In this document: in pieces, positions 8,745 to 17,204 of the stretch
How the letters are laid out: every line of letters begins with the position of its first letter
Position numbering within the stretch: the first letter of the stretch is position 1
Origin: Rossellomorea orangium
Lineage (GTDB): Bacteria; Bacillota; Bacilli; Bacillales; Bacillaceae_B
Direction: 5' to 3'
NCBI RefSeq assembly: GCF_019334305.1
Contig: NZ_JAHWGH010000014.1
Coordinates: 124,001-188,000 of the forward strand
DNA: 64,000 nucleotides
The notes under the pieces: model-generated
Seen by the model: only the letters and a program-made list of their open reading frames with translations
Databases searched by the model: none
What the model was told of the DNA's origin: nothing
Made by a program: the position numbers and the translations under genes

Positions 8745-10190
8745 CTATCCCCGCGCTTCATGCACCTTCAACAACTTCCCTTTCACCGATGTCTTCTTCA
8801 TCACCTGCAGAACCAGCGGCCCTTTACCATTCAAAATCTCCACGTAAGAAAGGTTCTCCTGAATGGTGATGATGCCGATGTCGTCAGCTGTCACACCATC
8901 AATCTTCGCAATCGTCCCGACAAAGTCGACTGCCCTGATTTTCTTTTTCTTTCCGCCGTTGAAATAGAGCTTCATGATGTCTCTGTTCAGCTGCTCGCTT
9001 TTATCCATTTTAAAATCGGGTTCCTCTTCCAGTTTCCGTTCAAAATCATTTTTCCCTTTCGCTACAGCTTCTTCAGTAGGGGCCTCAAGCTTAGGGATCA
9101 CAAATCCGATATACTCTTCAATTTCTCCAAGGAATTTCTCTTCGTGAGGCGTACAGAACGTGATGGCTTTTCCTGCCTGACCCGCTCTTCCCGTTCTTCC
9201 CGTACGGTGAACATAGCTTTCTTTTTCCATGGGAATGTCATAATTGATGACGTGGGTGATGCTTTCAATGTCAATCCCCCGGGCCGCCACATCCGTCGCA
9301 ATCAGATAACGGAAGTCTCCCCGCTTGAAATCATCCATCACTTCGAAGCGCGCCTCCTGGATCATGCCTCCATGAATTTTATCCACAGGGTAACCTGATC
9401 GATCCAGTTCTTCACACAAAGTATCCACATTTTCTTTCGTCCGGCAAAAAATGATGCAACTATCAGGATTTTCAACGGTCGTCACATCCTTTAGAAGTGA
9501 CAGCTTGTCTTCCTCCCTCACTTCAATCACAGCATGATCGATTTTATCCGTCGTGATGCCCGTCGCCTTGATTTCAATGTGGACGGGTTTCTTCATATAT
9601 TTATGACAAAGTGTCTCGACGTCCTGTGGTAACGTAGCAGAGAAAGTCAGCGTCACACGGTCTGTTGGTAATTCCTGAATAATGGCTTCCACCTGATCGA
9701 TGAATCCCATGTTGAGCATTTCATCGGCTTCGTCAATCACAAGATACGAAAGCTTATCAAGAGGTAACGTCCCTTTTTCAATATGGTCGAGTACTCGCCC
9801 CGGAGTCCCGACGACAACATGATTCTTCTGCTTCAGTTCAAGCTTCTGGCGATGGAAGGGTGACTTACCGTACACAGCGGCCGCTTTGATCCGCTTGTAC
9901 CTGCCGATATTGGTGATATCTTCCTTCACCTGAACGGCAAGCTCCCGTGTCGGTGTCAAAATCAGGGCCTGCGGCTTGTTTTCCTCCCACGCGACCATTT
10001 CACAAAGGGGAATCCCGAAAGAAGCAGTCTTTCCACTTCCCGTTTGCGACCGTACAACAAGATCTTTTTTCTCAAGAGCAAGTGGAAGCACCTTTGTCTG
10101 CACTTCAGTAGGGGCTTCATATCCCAGTCCAGTCAATGCTCTTACAATCTCTTCACTAAGCTGATAATCTTTAAACTTCTTGACAGTCAT
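8745..10190 (-). CDS. dbpA: DEAD-box RNA helicase DbpA (YxiN type)
   Basis: This 481-aa ATP-dependent RNA helicase has the Q motif (TEVQTKVLP), motif [26 protein letters not shown], the ARGID region and [12 protein letters not shown]-terminal RNA-binding domain of about 75 residues ([21 protein letters not shown]...) is the DbpA/YxiN domain that recognises hairpin 92 of 23S rRNA and directs the enzyme to 50S assembly. ATG at 10190. The upstream 120 bases are AT-rich and likely hold the promoter. Confidence 0.95.
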   Translation of the reverse strand: MTVKKFKDYQLSEEIVRALTGLGYEAPTEVQTKVLPLALEKKDLVVRSQTGSGKTASFGIPLCEMVAWEENKPQALILTPTRELAVQVKEDITNIGRYKRIKAAAVYGKSPFHRQKLELKQKNHVVVGTPGRVLDHIEKGTLPLDKLSYLVIDEADEMLNMGFIDQVEAIIQELPTDRVTLTFSATLPQDVETLCHKYMKKPVHIEIKATGITTDKIDHAVIEVREEDKLSLLKDVTTVENPDSCIIFCRTKENVDTLCEELDRSGYPVDKIHGGMIQEARFEVMDDFKRGDFRYLIATDVAARGIDIESITHVINYDIPMEKESYVHRTGRTGRAGQAGKAITFCTPHEEKFLGEIEEYIGFVIPKLEAPTEEAVAKGKNDFERKLEEEPDFKMDKSEQLNRDIMKLYFNGGKKKKIRAVDFVGTIAKIDGVTADDIGIITIQENLSYVEILNGKGPLVLQVMKKTSVKGKLLKVHEARG

Positions 10191-10348
10191 TTCATAACCT
10201 CATTTATTTTTTCTTATTTTCATAGGAAAGCGCCGATTCTATTCATTCAAAAATACCTCTTTAAAATTCTTTTTAAATTTATTTAGGTATTCCACCAATA
10301 GTGTGTTATGCTTTATCTAACCATTTTAACTTGTAACATGTTGTCTCC

Positions 10349-10377
10349 GGGACCGACGAACGCTGTCGGTCCCTTTT
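10349..10377 (+). terminator. Orphan terminator-like hairpin between dbpA and the repeat array
   Basis: GGGACCGAC, a seven-base loop, GTCGGTCCC, then TTTTTA on the plus strand. No plus-strand gene precedes it; the 150 bases upstream are the dbpA promoter region. It could end a short antisense or small RNA transcript diverging from dbpA. Confidence 0.55.
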
Positions 10378-10387
10378 TATATACTAA

Positions 10388-10800
10388 AGCGGAGGCGGCT
10401 TGTTCAGAGGCGACAAGCATAAGACGAACAGGCCTGAAAGGCGCCTTTTGCCTTTTTGGCCTGTTTGACTTATGACCTCGAGCCTCTAGCCGCCGGAGCT
10501 GGCAGTCACCTAATGCGCAGGCGGTTCGTCCAGCCCCGACAAGCATAAGATGAATAGGCTGGGAAGGCGCTCTTTGCCTTCCTGGCCCATTTAGCTTATG
10601 ACCTCGAGCCTCTAGCCGCCGGAGCTGGCAGTCACCTATAGCGGAGGCGGCTTGTTCAGCCCCGACAAGCATAAGACGATCAGGCCGGAAAGGCGCCCTT
10701 TGCCTTTTTGGCCTGTTTGACTTATGACCTCGAGCCTCTAGCCGCCGAAGCTGGCAGTCACCTAAAGCGCAGGCTGCCCACCCACCCCGACAAGCATAAA
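10388..10800. repeat. 126-bp tandem repeat array, three full units and a partial fourth
   Basis: The motif CGACAAGCATAA starts at 10411, 10537, 10663 and 10788, giving periods of 126, 126 and 125. Each full unit holds a long inverted repeat (CATAAG...AACAGGCC.../...GGCCTGTT...CTTATG) followed by ACCTCGAGCCTCTAGCCGCCG, GAGCTGGCAGTCACC and AAGCG(G/C)AGGC. It is GC-richer than its surroundings. Unit 2 differs from units 1 and 3 by paired substitutions that keep the stem (see findings). A frame through part of it is almost certainly not a gene. Confidence 0.9.
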
Positions 10801-10810
10801 TTAAACCAAT

Positions 10811-10841
10811 AAAAAAAGGACCCTCTGAGAGGTCCCTCTTT
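10811..10841 (-). terminator. Intrinsic terminator of the cold-shock gene
   Basis: On the minus strand GGACCTCT pairs with AGAGGGTCC (one bulged G), followed by a run of seven T. Confidence 0.8.
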
Positions 10842-10852
10842 CTTAAAAGCTA

Positions 10853-11053
10853 TTACGCTTTAACAACGTTAGTCGCTTGAAGTCCACGTTGACCTTGCTC
10901 AGTGTCAAATGTAACTTTTTGACCTTCGTCTAAAGATTTAAATCCTTCGCCTTGGATAGCTGAGAAATGTACGAATACATCTTCTCCACCTTCGATTTCG
11001 ATGAAACCGAAACCTTTTTCTGCGTTAAACCATTTTACTGTACCTTCTTGCAT
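10853..11053 (-). CDS. Cold-shock protein, CspA family
   Basis: The 66-aa protein starts [19 protein letters not shown] and has the RNP1 (KGFGFIE) and RNP2 (VFVHFSAI) motifs of the single OB-fold cold-shock proteins that bind single-stranded RNA and act as chaperones for mRNA. ATG at 11053 has AGGAGGAT nine bases upstream; an 11-codon longer frame has a weaker case. The long region upstream with no gene (about 190 bases) fits the structured leader usual for csp genes. Confidence 0.95.
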   Translation of the reverse strand: MQEGTVKWFNAEKGFGFIEIEGGEDVFVHFSAIQGEGFKSLDEGQKVTFDTEQGQRGLQATNVVKA

Positions 11054-11240
11054 GTGTGTATCCTCCTGTGTGGACATTGAATCCACGATTTATTACTATT
11101 ATTGCTCAAGTTAGATATCAAAGGCGAAAAGTTTAAATACTTTCTTTCCTTACAGACCGAACAAAAATAATTCTTCTTAAGATTAACAGGAAATCGTAAA
11201 AATAGCAAATGCATTCTTTCTTTTTCTCTGGAAACAAGCA
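11054..11240 (-). promoter_or_regulatory. Probable long 5' leader and promoter region of the csp gene
   Basis: AT-rich, no open frame with a ribosome binding site. Its length and position match the cold-responsive leaders known for csp genes; no specific cold box could be proven by eye. Confidence 0.4.
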
Positions 11241-11276
11241 AAATCAGACTCCATTTATAAAGAAATTCCTAAAAGT

Positions 11277-11304
11277 AAAAAGCCCACTTCCACAAGGAAA
11301 TGGA
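11277..11304 (-). terminator. Intrinsic terminator of the DUF3934 gene
   Basis: CCATTTCC, four-base loop, GGAAGTGG, then GCTTTTTA on the minus strand. Confidence 0.7.
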
Positions 11305-11311
11305 CCTCACA

Positions 11312-11461
11312 CTACTTTTCTTCCTGTTTGCCACCATGCTTAACGCCTTTACTTGTATAAGGCTTGTTGCTTTTCTTCTTATTGGCCCCTGCCTGCCAGC
11401 GATTCCAGCCTTTCTTTCCAGTCCCTTGACCCGTTCCGCTCTTTTTCTTTGGTTTACTCAT
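11312..11461 (-). CDS. Small basic DUF3934-type protein, 49 aa
   Basis: The product starts MSKPKKKSGTGQGTGKKGWN and continues RWQAGANKKK, a very basic, glycine-rich small protein. It matches my memory of the DUF3934 family found across Bacillus; the function is not known. The start ATG at 11461 is preceded by GGAGTGAAAAA. It has its own terminator and sits between the csp and merR-type genes on the same strand. A nucleic-acid-binding role is suggested only by the charge. Confidence 0.75.
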   Translation of the reverse strand: MSKPKKKSGTGQGTGKKGWNRWQAGANKKKSNKPYTSKGVKHGGKQEEK

Positions 11462-11556
11462 TTTTTCACTCCGTTATAATTATGATACGTTCTTTCAAGA
11501 TCGTCTCCATACTATAACACGTATCAAGGGGTCAGAATACTTCTTGTTTATTCCAC

Positions 11557-12321
11557 TTACCTTTTCTGCCCTGTATAAATGTGAATGGCATCCCGGAGGA
11601 ATTCCGCCATTCCATCCTGATCAGCATCATAATAAGCCTTGAACCGTTCGTCATCAACATACATCTGAGCAAGTCCGGCATGGGCTTCCTTATTATAGTG
11701 ACCCCAATAGAAGCTGATCCATTGCCGATGCAAATCAGCCGCTTTTTGAGCTGTGTCACTTGCCGGATCACCGTTTTGAAATGCTGTCTCAAGCGTTCCC
11801 TTGATTTCCCTCTCAAGTCCTGTTACCTTTTCATGATCCTCCAGAGACATGTTCATGACTCTGGCATTCGATTCGTCCACCTTCTTATCACCGTATTTCT
11901 CCCGTACTTCATCCCCATACTTCTTCTCATTCTCATCTACCATTCTCTTCTTGAATCCTTCAAATTTTTCTTTATCCGACATCGTGACTTCCCCTTCCTT
12001 TACACGTAATGTTTTTTCTACATTCGCAATCAGTTGATCAAGCTGCGTGCGCCTGCTCATTAAGATTTCCCTGTGTTCCCGTAATGCCTGTGCTGCGTCA
12101 AAGGTGGGATCATCCAGAATATCCTTGATTTCATCCAGTCCTACACCTAATTCTTTATAAAAGAGGATCTGCTGAAGGCGGTCGACTTCCTTCTGTCCGT
12201 AAATCCGATAGCCTGAAGAATTGGTCCTGGCCGGCTTCAGGAGCTCAATTTCGTCATAATAACGAAGGGTCCGCGTACTCACACCAGCGATCTCTCCCAG
12301 TTTTTTAACGGTATATTCCAT
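11557..12321 (-). CDS. MerR-family regulator with TipAS ligand domain (Mta/TipA type)
   Basis: From ATG at 12321 (AGGAGGTGA six bases upstream) the protein has 254 aa. Residues 1-70 are a MerR winged helix (YTVKKLGEIAGVSTRTLRYYDEIELL). A dimerising helix follows, and from about 115 on a TipAS domain (FKKRM...HRQWISFYWG...YYDADQDGMAEFL). Family members bind drugs or peptides and activate promoters with long spacers, often their own and a multidrug exporter gene. A palindrome sits in its own promoter, so autoregulation is likely. No exporter is adjacent. Confidence 0.88.
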   Translation of the reverse strand: MEYTVKKLGEIAGVSTRTLRYYDEIELLKPARTNSSGYRIYGQKEVDRLQQILFYKELGVGLDEIKDILDDPTFDAAQALREHREILMSRRTQLDQLIANVEKTLRVKEGEVTMSDKEKFEGFKKRMVDENEKKYGDEVREKYGDKKVDESNARVMNMSLEDHEKVTGLEREIKGTLETAFQNGDPASDTAQKAADLHRQWISFYWGHYNKEAHAGLAQMYVDDERFKAYYDADQDGMAEFLRDAIHIYTGQKR

Positions 12322-12354
12322 GATTTCACCTCCTGACATTTCTTACTTTACAGC

Positions 12355-12369
12355 TTGACGCAACGTCAA
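12355..12369 (-). promoter_or_regulatory. Putative MerR-type operator
   Basis: TTGACG, three bases, CGTCAA: a perfect six-base inverted repeat about 33 bases upstream of the merR-type start codon. The TTGACG arm on the minus strand may double as the -35 box, the usual MerR-family layout. Confidence 0.65.
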
Positions 12370-12509
12370 AGTAAAGGGGTAATTTAAAAAAAGTTATACC
12401 GAGATCGTTTGGTACCCGGGAAACGATTCAAATAGGGCAATACCTTGAAAATAACGTGCCAGTCCGATATTCTTAGTATAGTCATTTTGAGTATAAGGTT
12501 GTGTTGAAT

Positions 12510-13217
12510 ATGCGAATTAATAAATATATCAGTGAAGCCGGGAAGGCATCCAGACGCGGTGCCGATAAATTGATCACAGAAGGAAGGGTCACCATCAACG
12601 GAAAGATCGCGAAGATTGGGGACCAAGTGAATCCCGGGGATGACGTGAAGGTAAGCGGTGCGCCAGTACGTGTTGCCCGGAATAATGTGTACATTGCGTT
12701 AAACAAGCCAGTGGGCATTACAAGTACGACAGAAAAAGGCGTCAAAGGGAATATCGTTGATCTTGTCAATCATCCTTTGCGCATCTTTAACATCGGACGT
12801 CTGGACAAAGACTCCGATGGATTGATTCTTTTGACGAATGACGGGGATATCGTCAACGAAATCCTCCGTGCCGAGAATCAGCATGAGAAGGAATACATCG
12901 TCACCGTCGATCGCCCGATATCTGACGATTTCTTAAAGCAGATGTCAGAGGGCGTCAAAATCCTTGGAACGAAAACACTGCCATGTAAAGTGGAGCAGGT
13001 TTCGAAATACGTTTTCCAAATTACGTTGACCCAAGGGTTGAACAGGCAGATCCGCCGCATGTGCGAGGCACTTGGATACGAAGTGTACCGCCTGCAGCGA
13101 ACACGCATTATGAATATCCATTTAGGTAATCTTCCTGTTGGACAGTGGCGTGACCTTTCAAAGAAAGAAAAAACGAGATTGTTTCAGGATTTGGATTATG
13201 AACCGAAGGAATGGTAA
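12510..13217 (+). CDS. rluF: 23S rRNA pseudouridine synthase, RluF-like (RsuA/RluB/RluF family)
   Basis: The 235-aa enzyme has an N-terminal S4 RNA-binding domain ([20 protein letters not shown], about 1-48) and a catalytic domain with [10 protein letters not shown], where Asp99 is the expected catalytic residue, and the C-terminal [20 protein letters not shown] motif. It modifies uridine in large-subunit rRNA; the length and R(I/M)RRM segment favour RluF. ATG at 12510 was chosen because the S4 domain starts there and AAGG lies 11 bases upstream; GTG at 12501 and TTG at 12504 are alternatives. Confidence 0.85.
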   Translation: MRINKYISEAGKASRRGADKLITEGRVTINGKIAKIGDQVNPGDDVKVSGAPVRVARNNVYIALNKPVGITSTTEKGVKGNIVDLVNHPLRIFNIGRLDKDSDGLILLTNDGDIVNEILRAENQHEKEYIVTVDRPISDDFLKQMSEGVKILGTKTLPCKVEQVSKYVFQITLTQGLNRQIRRMCEALGYEVYRLQRTRIMNIHLGNLPVGQWRDLSKKEKTRLFQDLDYEPKEW

Positions 13218-13275
13218 CATAGAAAACCCGTTGACAAGACTAACTGAAATAGTCTTGTCAACGGGTTTTCTATGT
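13217..13275. terminator. 26-bp perfect hairpin after the pseudouridine synthase gene
   Basis: Twenty-six bases ending in GACAAGACTA, a seven-base loop ACTGAAA, then the exact complement. The outer stem includes AGAAAACCCG and CGGGTTTTCT. It begins at the stop codon of the gene and serves as its terminator, though the stem is unusually long and perfect. Confidence 0.8.
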
Positions 13276-13365
13276 AGTAAATTAGTTCTTCTTATTTTCG
13301 ACAAGATACGCTATTATTAAATAGTTTAGAACAATTAACTAGATTTTGTGGAGGTTTGGGAACGC

Positions 13366-13983
13366 ATGGTTTTCAAGAAAAAGGATAAGTTTGCTATTCT
13401 TCTTAGTCAGATAGCTGGTAATTTAAAAGTGAGTGCTCATTATTTTGCCGATTATAAAATCAACAATGTAAGTGATTTGAAGGAATTTTCAAGTACGATG
13501 AAGGATTATGAGACAAAAGGTGACTCTTATGTGCATGAGGTCATTCTTGACTTGAATAAAGTGTTCATCACACCGATAGAGCGCGAAGACATCCTGGCAC
13601 TTGCCATGAGTATGGATGATGTATTGGACGGGTTGGAGCATACATCAGCAATGTTTGAAATGTATTCCATTACCCAGGCGGATGAATATATGCTGAAATT
13701 TGTTGTAGCCATCCGACAATGTTCCGATGAAATTGAAGCAGCCGTCGAGCTTTTATCCACAAAAAAATGGATTCAGATCAGAGAGCATGCCATTAAGATC
13801 AAGGATTATGAATCGAAATGTGACGGTATCCTCCGTCAATCCATCAAGCATCTCTTCAATACGGAAAAGGATCCGATCCGAATCATTCAATACAAGGAGA
13901 TCTATGAAGAGCTTGAGCAAATTGCCGATTACTGCCAAAATGTGGCCAACACATTTGAAACCATTATTATGAAGAATGCGTAA
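13366..13983 (+). CDS. PhoU-like DUF47 protein, YkaA type
   Basis: The 205-aa all-helical protein starts MVFKKKDKFAILLSQIAGNL and has the two repeated PhoU-like acidic helix pairs of DUF47 (KDYETKGDSYVHEV and KDYESKCDGILRQ), which bind metals in PhoU relatives. DUF47 genes usually sit directly before a Pit phosphate transporter, as here with 14 bases between, and are thought to modulate it. GGAGGT lies ten bases before ATG at 13366. Confidence 0.9.
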   Translation: MVFKKKDKFAILLSQIAGNLKVSAHYFADYKINNVSDLKEFSSTMKDYETKGDSYVHEVILDLNKVFITPIEREDILALAMSMDDVLDGLEHTSAMFEMYSITQADEYMLKFVVAIRQCSDEIEAAVELLSTKKWIQIREHAIKIKDYESKCDGILRQSIKHLFNTEKDPIRIIQYKEIYEELEQIADYCQNVANTFETIIMKNA

Positions 13984-13997
13984 GGAGTCTTGCAGGA

Positions 13998-14996
13998 ATG
14001 GATACAATCTTAATCTTAACCATATTAATTGTTGTGGGGGCCTTGGCATTTGATTTTATTAACGGGTTCCATGATACGGCCAATGCCATCGCAACAGCCG
14101 TATCGACCAAGGCGCTGAAGCCAAGGCATGCCATTATCCTCGCAGCGGTCATGAACTTTGCCGGAGCCCTCGCTTTCACGGGTGTCGCGAAAACAATCAC
14201 CAAGGACATCGTTGATCCTTTCTCACTTGAGAACGGCACCATCGTCATCCTGGCAGCCCTTCTTGCCGCTATCACATGGAATTTAGTTACATGGTATTAT
14301 GGGATACCGAGCAGTTCTTCCCATGCTTTGATTGGGGCAATTGCAGGGGCCGCCATCGCAGCAGCAGGTGTGTCTGCTCTAAATTACAGCGGATTTATTA
14401 AAATCATCCAGGCGTTGATCTTTTCACCGATTCTGGCTTTTGTTGTAGGTTTCCTTCTTTATAGTATATTTAAAATCGTTTTCAAAAATCGAAACCTGGC
14501 CAAAACGAACCGGAATTTCCGTCTGATCCAAATCGCGACTGCTGCACTGCAGTCCTTTACCCATGGAACGAACGATGCTCAGAAAGCGATGGGAATCATC
14601 ACGATGGCCCTGATTGTCAACAACTATCAAACGTCTGATGATATCCAGACGTGGGTTCAGGTATCCTGTGCCACGGCTATGGGGCTAGGAACATCGATCG
14701 GTGGATGGAAAATCATTAAAACGGTCGGTGGGAAAATCATGAAGATCCGTCCCGTGAATGGAGTCGCAGCAGATTTGACGGGAGCAGCCGTAATCTTTGG
14801 TGCAACAGCCATTCACCTACCTGTCAGTACCACTCACGTTATCTCCTCTTCCATCCTCGGTGTGGGTTCTGCTCACAGATTGAAGGGTGTGAAGTGGGGA
14901 ACGGCGCAAAGGATGTTGATCACATGGATCATTACATTGCCCATTTCAGCAAGTCTTGCAGCCATCTTCTTTCATATTTTGAATCTCTTTTTCTAA
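13998..14996 (+). CDS. pit: Low-affinity inorganic phosphate transporter, Pit family
   Basis: The 332-aa polytopic membrane protein carries the two signature duplications GFHDTANAIATAVSTKALKP near the N-terminus and THGTNDAQKAMGIITMAL in the second half, both typical of PiT phosphate/metal symporters. About ten membrane segments are visible. It forms an operon with the DUF47 gene. It moves phosphate, often as a metal-phosphate complex, using the proton gradient. Confidence 0.94.
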   Translation: MDTILILTILIVVGALAFDFINGFHDTANAIATAVSTKALKPRHAIILAAVMNFAGALAFTGVAKTITKDIVDPFSLENGTIVILAALLAAITWNLVTWYYGIPSSSSHALIGAIAGAAIAAAGVSALNYSGFIKIIQALIFSPILAFVVGFLLYSIFKIVFKNRNLAKTNRNFRLIQIATAALQSFTHGTNDAQKAMGIITMALIVNNYQTSDDIQTWVQVSCATAMGLGTSIGGWKIIKTVGGKIMKIRPVNGVAADLTGAAVIFGATAIHLPVSTTHVISSSILGVGSAHRLKGVKWGTAQRMLITWIITLPISASLAAIFFHILNLFF

Positions 14997-15001
14997 TAAA
15001 T

Positions 15002-15040
15002 AAGGAAGTCAAAAGGGTACCCCCTTTTGACTTCCTTTTT
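15002..15040. terminator. Bidirectional terminator between pit and the DUF2500 gene
   Basis: AAGGAAGTCAAAAGGG, a four-base loop and the exact complement, then TTTTT on the plus strand. The left side gives no strong T run on the minus strand, so its main role is ending the pit transcript. Confidence 0.85.
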
Positions 15041-15410
15041 ACCGTTGTGCCTCGACTGGCAGTCGTTCAAACCCAAGGTAACGATCCCCCTGAAAGGTCA
15101 ATTCTCCCTCGTCCCCTTCGGCAAGCATGCCATATTCCGTATCTTTCACCCTCAATTCCATCCTGTCGCCGCTTTCCACTTCGAAGGTGAGATAGTAATG
15201 GCTGTAAGCCCTTGTCTCACCACCACCTCTTACATCTGTCCGTTTACCGATGACTTTCGCACGTACATTCAGAGTCGGTGACTGATTATTCTTACTCCAC
15301 TGCGCAACTCCTTTGATGGCAGAAGACAATATAATGGATATAATGATGACAAAAATGATCCCGATAAAAATCGGAACCGCTTGGAACATAAAATCCCCAC
15401 CTGGTGACAT
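15039..15410 (-). CDS. DUF2500-type membrane-anchored protein
   Basis: The 123-aa protein has an N-terminal membrane segment (AVPIFIGIIFVIIISIIL) and a soluble beta-rich domain (RAKVIGKRTDVRGGG, YYLTFEVESGDRMELRV, YGMLAEGDEGELTFQG) matching DUF2500. The function is unknown; the domain probably faces the outside or a cytoplasmic partner. The ATG at 15410 has AAGGGGAG upstream, but the ATG seven codons later is also preceded by AGGTGGGG, so the start is uncertain. Confidence 0.75.
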   Translation of the reverse strand: MSPGGDFMFQAVPIFIGIIFVIIISIILSSAIKGVAQWSKNNQSPTLNVRAKVIGKRTDVRGGGETRAYSHYYLTFEVESGDRMELRVKDTEYGMLAEGDEGELTFQGDRYLGFERLPVEAQR

Positions 15411-15490
15411 GTCGATACTCCCCTTTATCTTTTTTATATTTTAACATCTACTTACCATTATGTGGGATTGATGAAATAGATGACACAAAT

Positions 15491-15531
15491 AGGCCCGATC
15501 CGAAACAGGTACACTGTTTTGGATCGGGCCA
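15491..15531 (-). terminator. Hairpin downstream of the DesR-like gene
   Basis: GGCCCGATCC.AAACAG stem of 17 bp with one mismatch-like wobble and a short loop. T runs are weak on both strands, so termination is plausible but not certain. Confidence 0.55.
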
Positions 15532-15544
15532 GACTAAAGGGGGA

Positions 15545-16018
15545 TCAGCCTGTCGGGTGCTTCATTTTGTCCAAGATCATCGTAAAATAATTCTTCTTCA
15601 CCGGCCCTGGGTCAAGGGGAATATCATTAGCAGCTTCATGTCTTCCCCCGAGAAGGTTCGGGGAATAGATCTGGTTCCCTTCTAAGATCCTGCGTATCGT
15701 GAAAGTTAATTCATCACTCGGACTGTCCTTCAATACATAACCATCTGCCCTGCTTTCGCGCACCTTATCGAGATATCCTTCTTTCGCAAATGTCGCAAGG
15801 ACGAGGATACGGCAATCTTCAACCTCAAGAGGTCCGTCCCTCAAGAGGTTTTCAATGTCGAGGATGAGGAGGTCGGGCTGGTGCTTTCGAATGAGCTCAA
15901 GTGTGTGTTCCCTGTTCGTGGCTCTTCCTACGACTTCCATGTCTTCTTCGAGATTGAGAAGAGTGGCGATTGTCCCCAGTAATAATTCTTCATCTTGAGT
16001 CATCACTATGCGGATCAT
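15545..16018 (-). pseudogene. Degenerate DesR-like response regulator lacking its DNA-binding domain
   Basis: The 157-aa product begins MIRIVMTQDEELLLGTIATL and keeps large parts of a DesR receiver: LLILDIEN with the phospho-acceptor Asp, and GYVLKDSPSDE with the conserved Lys. Compared with DesR as I remember it, the segment after the acceptor Asp is replaced by NLLRDGPLEVED, whose DNA is the dispersed GAGGGACGGACCT element. The conserved Thr of the TTFA motif is Ala (ATFA), and the LuxR-type HTH is gone: IYSPNLLGG jumps to VKKNYFTMILDKMKH. It lies just downstream of des, where desK-desR would be, with no kinase. It is probably a decaying gene. Confidence 0.7.
15829..15842 (-). repeat. Dispersed GAGGGACGGACCT element inside the DesR-like gene
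   Basis: The minus strand reads GAGGGACGGACCTC here, read in frame as RDGPL. This is the frame AGG-GAC-GGA-CCT. Confidence 0.85.
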
Positions 16019-16042
16019 GTAGGTTCTCTCCTTATCAAGTAA

Positions 16043-16079
16043 AGACTCTCCTTATATGAATTCTGCATAAGGAGAGTCG
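16043..16079 (-). terminator. Intrinsic terminator of des
   Basis: GACTCTCCTTAT, an 11-base loop and the exact complement, then TTTACTT on the minus strand. It separates des from the DesR-like remnant. Confidence 0.75.
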
Positions 16080-16087
16080 CTGTGTTT

Positions 16088-17119
16088 TTATAATTCAGGT
16101 TTGGCTTCTGCTGAGATGCGGGAATTTGATTTCGCTGAGGACTTGACGCCTCTGAAGCTTACGAATGTCTTATTCTCTTCGTCCCACAACTTGAAGCGGA
16201 GCGATTTTAAGCTGGTCCATAACGAGATGGTCGGCACATTTTGTAATGGCTCTGTATTGTTATGAGCTTCTTCCAACTTGTAGTTAGGTACCCTCGGACT
16301 TAAATGATGAACGTGGTGATATCCGATGTTTCCTGTCAAAAACTGCATGATTTTCGGAAGCTTATAGTAAGAACTTCCTTCCACCGCTGCCAGTACATAC
16401 TGCCACTCTTTGTCTTCCTCGAAATAAGAGTCTTCAAATGTATGCTGAACATAGAACAACCAGATTCCGATTGAGCCTGATACCATGAAGATCGAACCTT
16501 GCACGAGCAAGAATTCCTGCCATCCAAGCAGAAGACAAAGGAGGGTGATAAGAACGACGATGATCGCGTTCACTAAATACGTGTTATTGCGCTCTTTCTT
16601 CCGTGCATTCTTGCGATTGAAACGATTCTTTAAAAGAAATACATAAATCGGTCCTAGTACAAACATAACAAACGGATTACGGTAAAAGCGATACGCTAAA
16701 CGAGTTTTCAAAGGTGCTGCTACATATTCATCAATGGTAAGGGTCCAAATATCACCCGTCCCACGCTTATCCAGATTTCCACTTGTCGCATGATGCACAG
16801 CGTGATCATGTCCCCACTGATCGAACGGGAACAGTGTCAGGACACCCATAGCCGTTCCGACTGCCCGGTTGGCTTTACGGCTTTTAAAGAAAGAAAAATG
16901 GGTACAATCATGAAAGATAATGAAGATCCTCGTTAAGAATCCTGCTGCTATCACGATTGGAACGAGTGCCAGCCAATACGACACAGATAAACTTTGATAG
17001 GCAAGGAACCATAATAGAAAGAACGGCCCAAGCGTGTTGATCATCTGCCAGATACTTTCCTTCGTGGTTGACTTTTCATAAGGAGCCACTTCTTTTTTCA
17101 ACGTTTTTATATTTGTCAT
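16088..17119 (-). CDS. des: Acyl-lipid fatty acid desaturase
   Basis: The 343-aa polytopic membrane enzyme shows the three histidine boxes of membrane di-iron desaturases: HDCTH (70-74), HDHAVHH (104-110) and HHVHH (about 270). It introduces a cis double bond into membrane phospholipid acyl chains, like the Delta5 desaturase Des of B. subtilis, and raises membrane fluidity in the cold. Upstream is a DesR-like palindrome, and downstream the remnant of a DesR gene. DesK is not in the window, so control must come from elsewhere or be lost. Confidence 0.92.
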   Translation of the reverse strand: MTNIKTLKKEVAPYEKSTTKESIWQMINTLGPFFLLWFLAYQSLSVSYWLALVPIVIAAGFLTRIFIIFHDCTHFSFFKSRKANRAVGTAMGVLTLFPFDQWGHDHAVHHATSGNLDKRGTGDIWTLTIDEYVAAPLKTRLAYRFYRNPFVMFVLGPIYVFLLKNRFNRKNARKKERNNTYLVNAIIVVLITLLCLLLGWQEFLLVQGSIFMVSGSIGIWLFYVQHTFEDSYFEEDKEWQYVLAAVEGSSYYKLPKIMQFLTGNIGYHHVHHLSPRVPNYKLEEAHNNTEPLQNVPTISLWTSLKSLRFKLWDEENKTFVSFRGVKSSAKSNSRISAEAKPEL

Positions 17120-17204
17120 GTCATTATTCCCTTCGTTTAAGGCGTTGAATTCATTATAGGATAGGTGTGTTCAACGTGTTAGTAGTAGGTGTCATATGCT
17201 GGGC

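Noticed and set aside
10313-10672. 119-codon minus-strand frame through the 126-bp repeat array
   Set aside because: Its protein is just the translation of two repeat units and it crosses the terminator-like hairpin; no RBS. Treated as repeat DNA.
10388-10800. Tandem 126-bp units as a CRISPR array
   Set aside because: Units are too long and nearly identical throughout, with no unique spacers and no cas genes.
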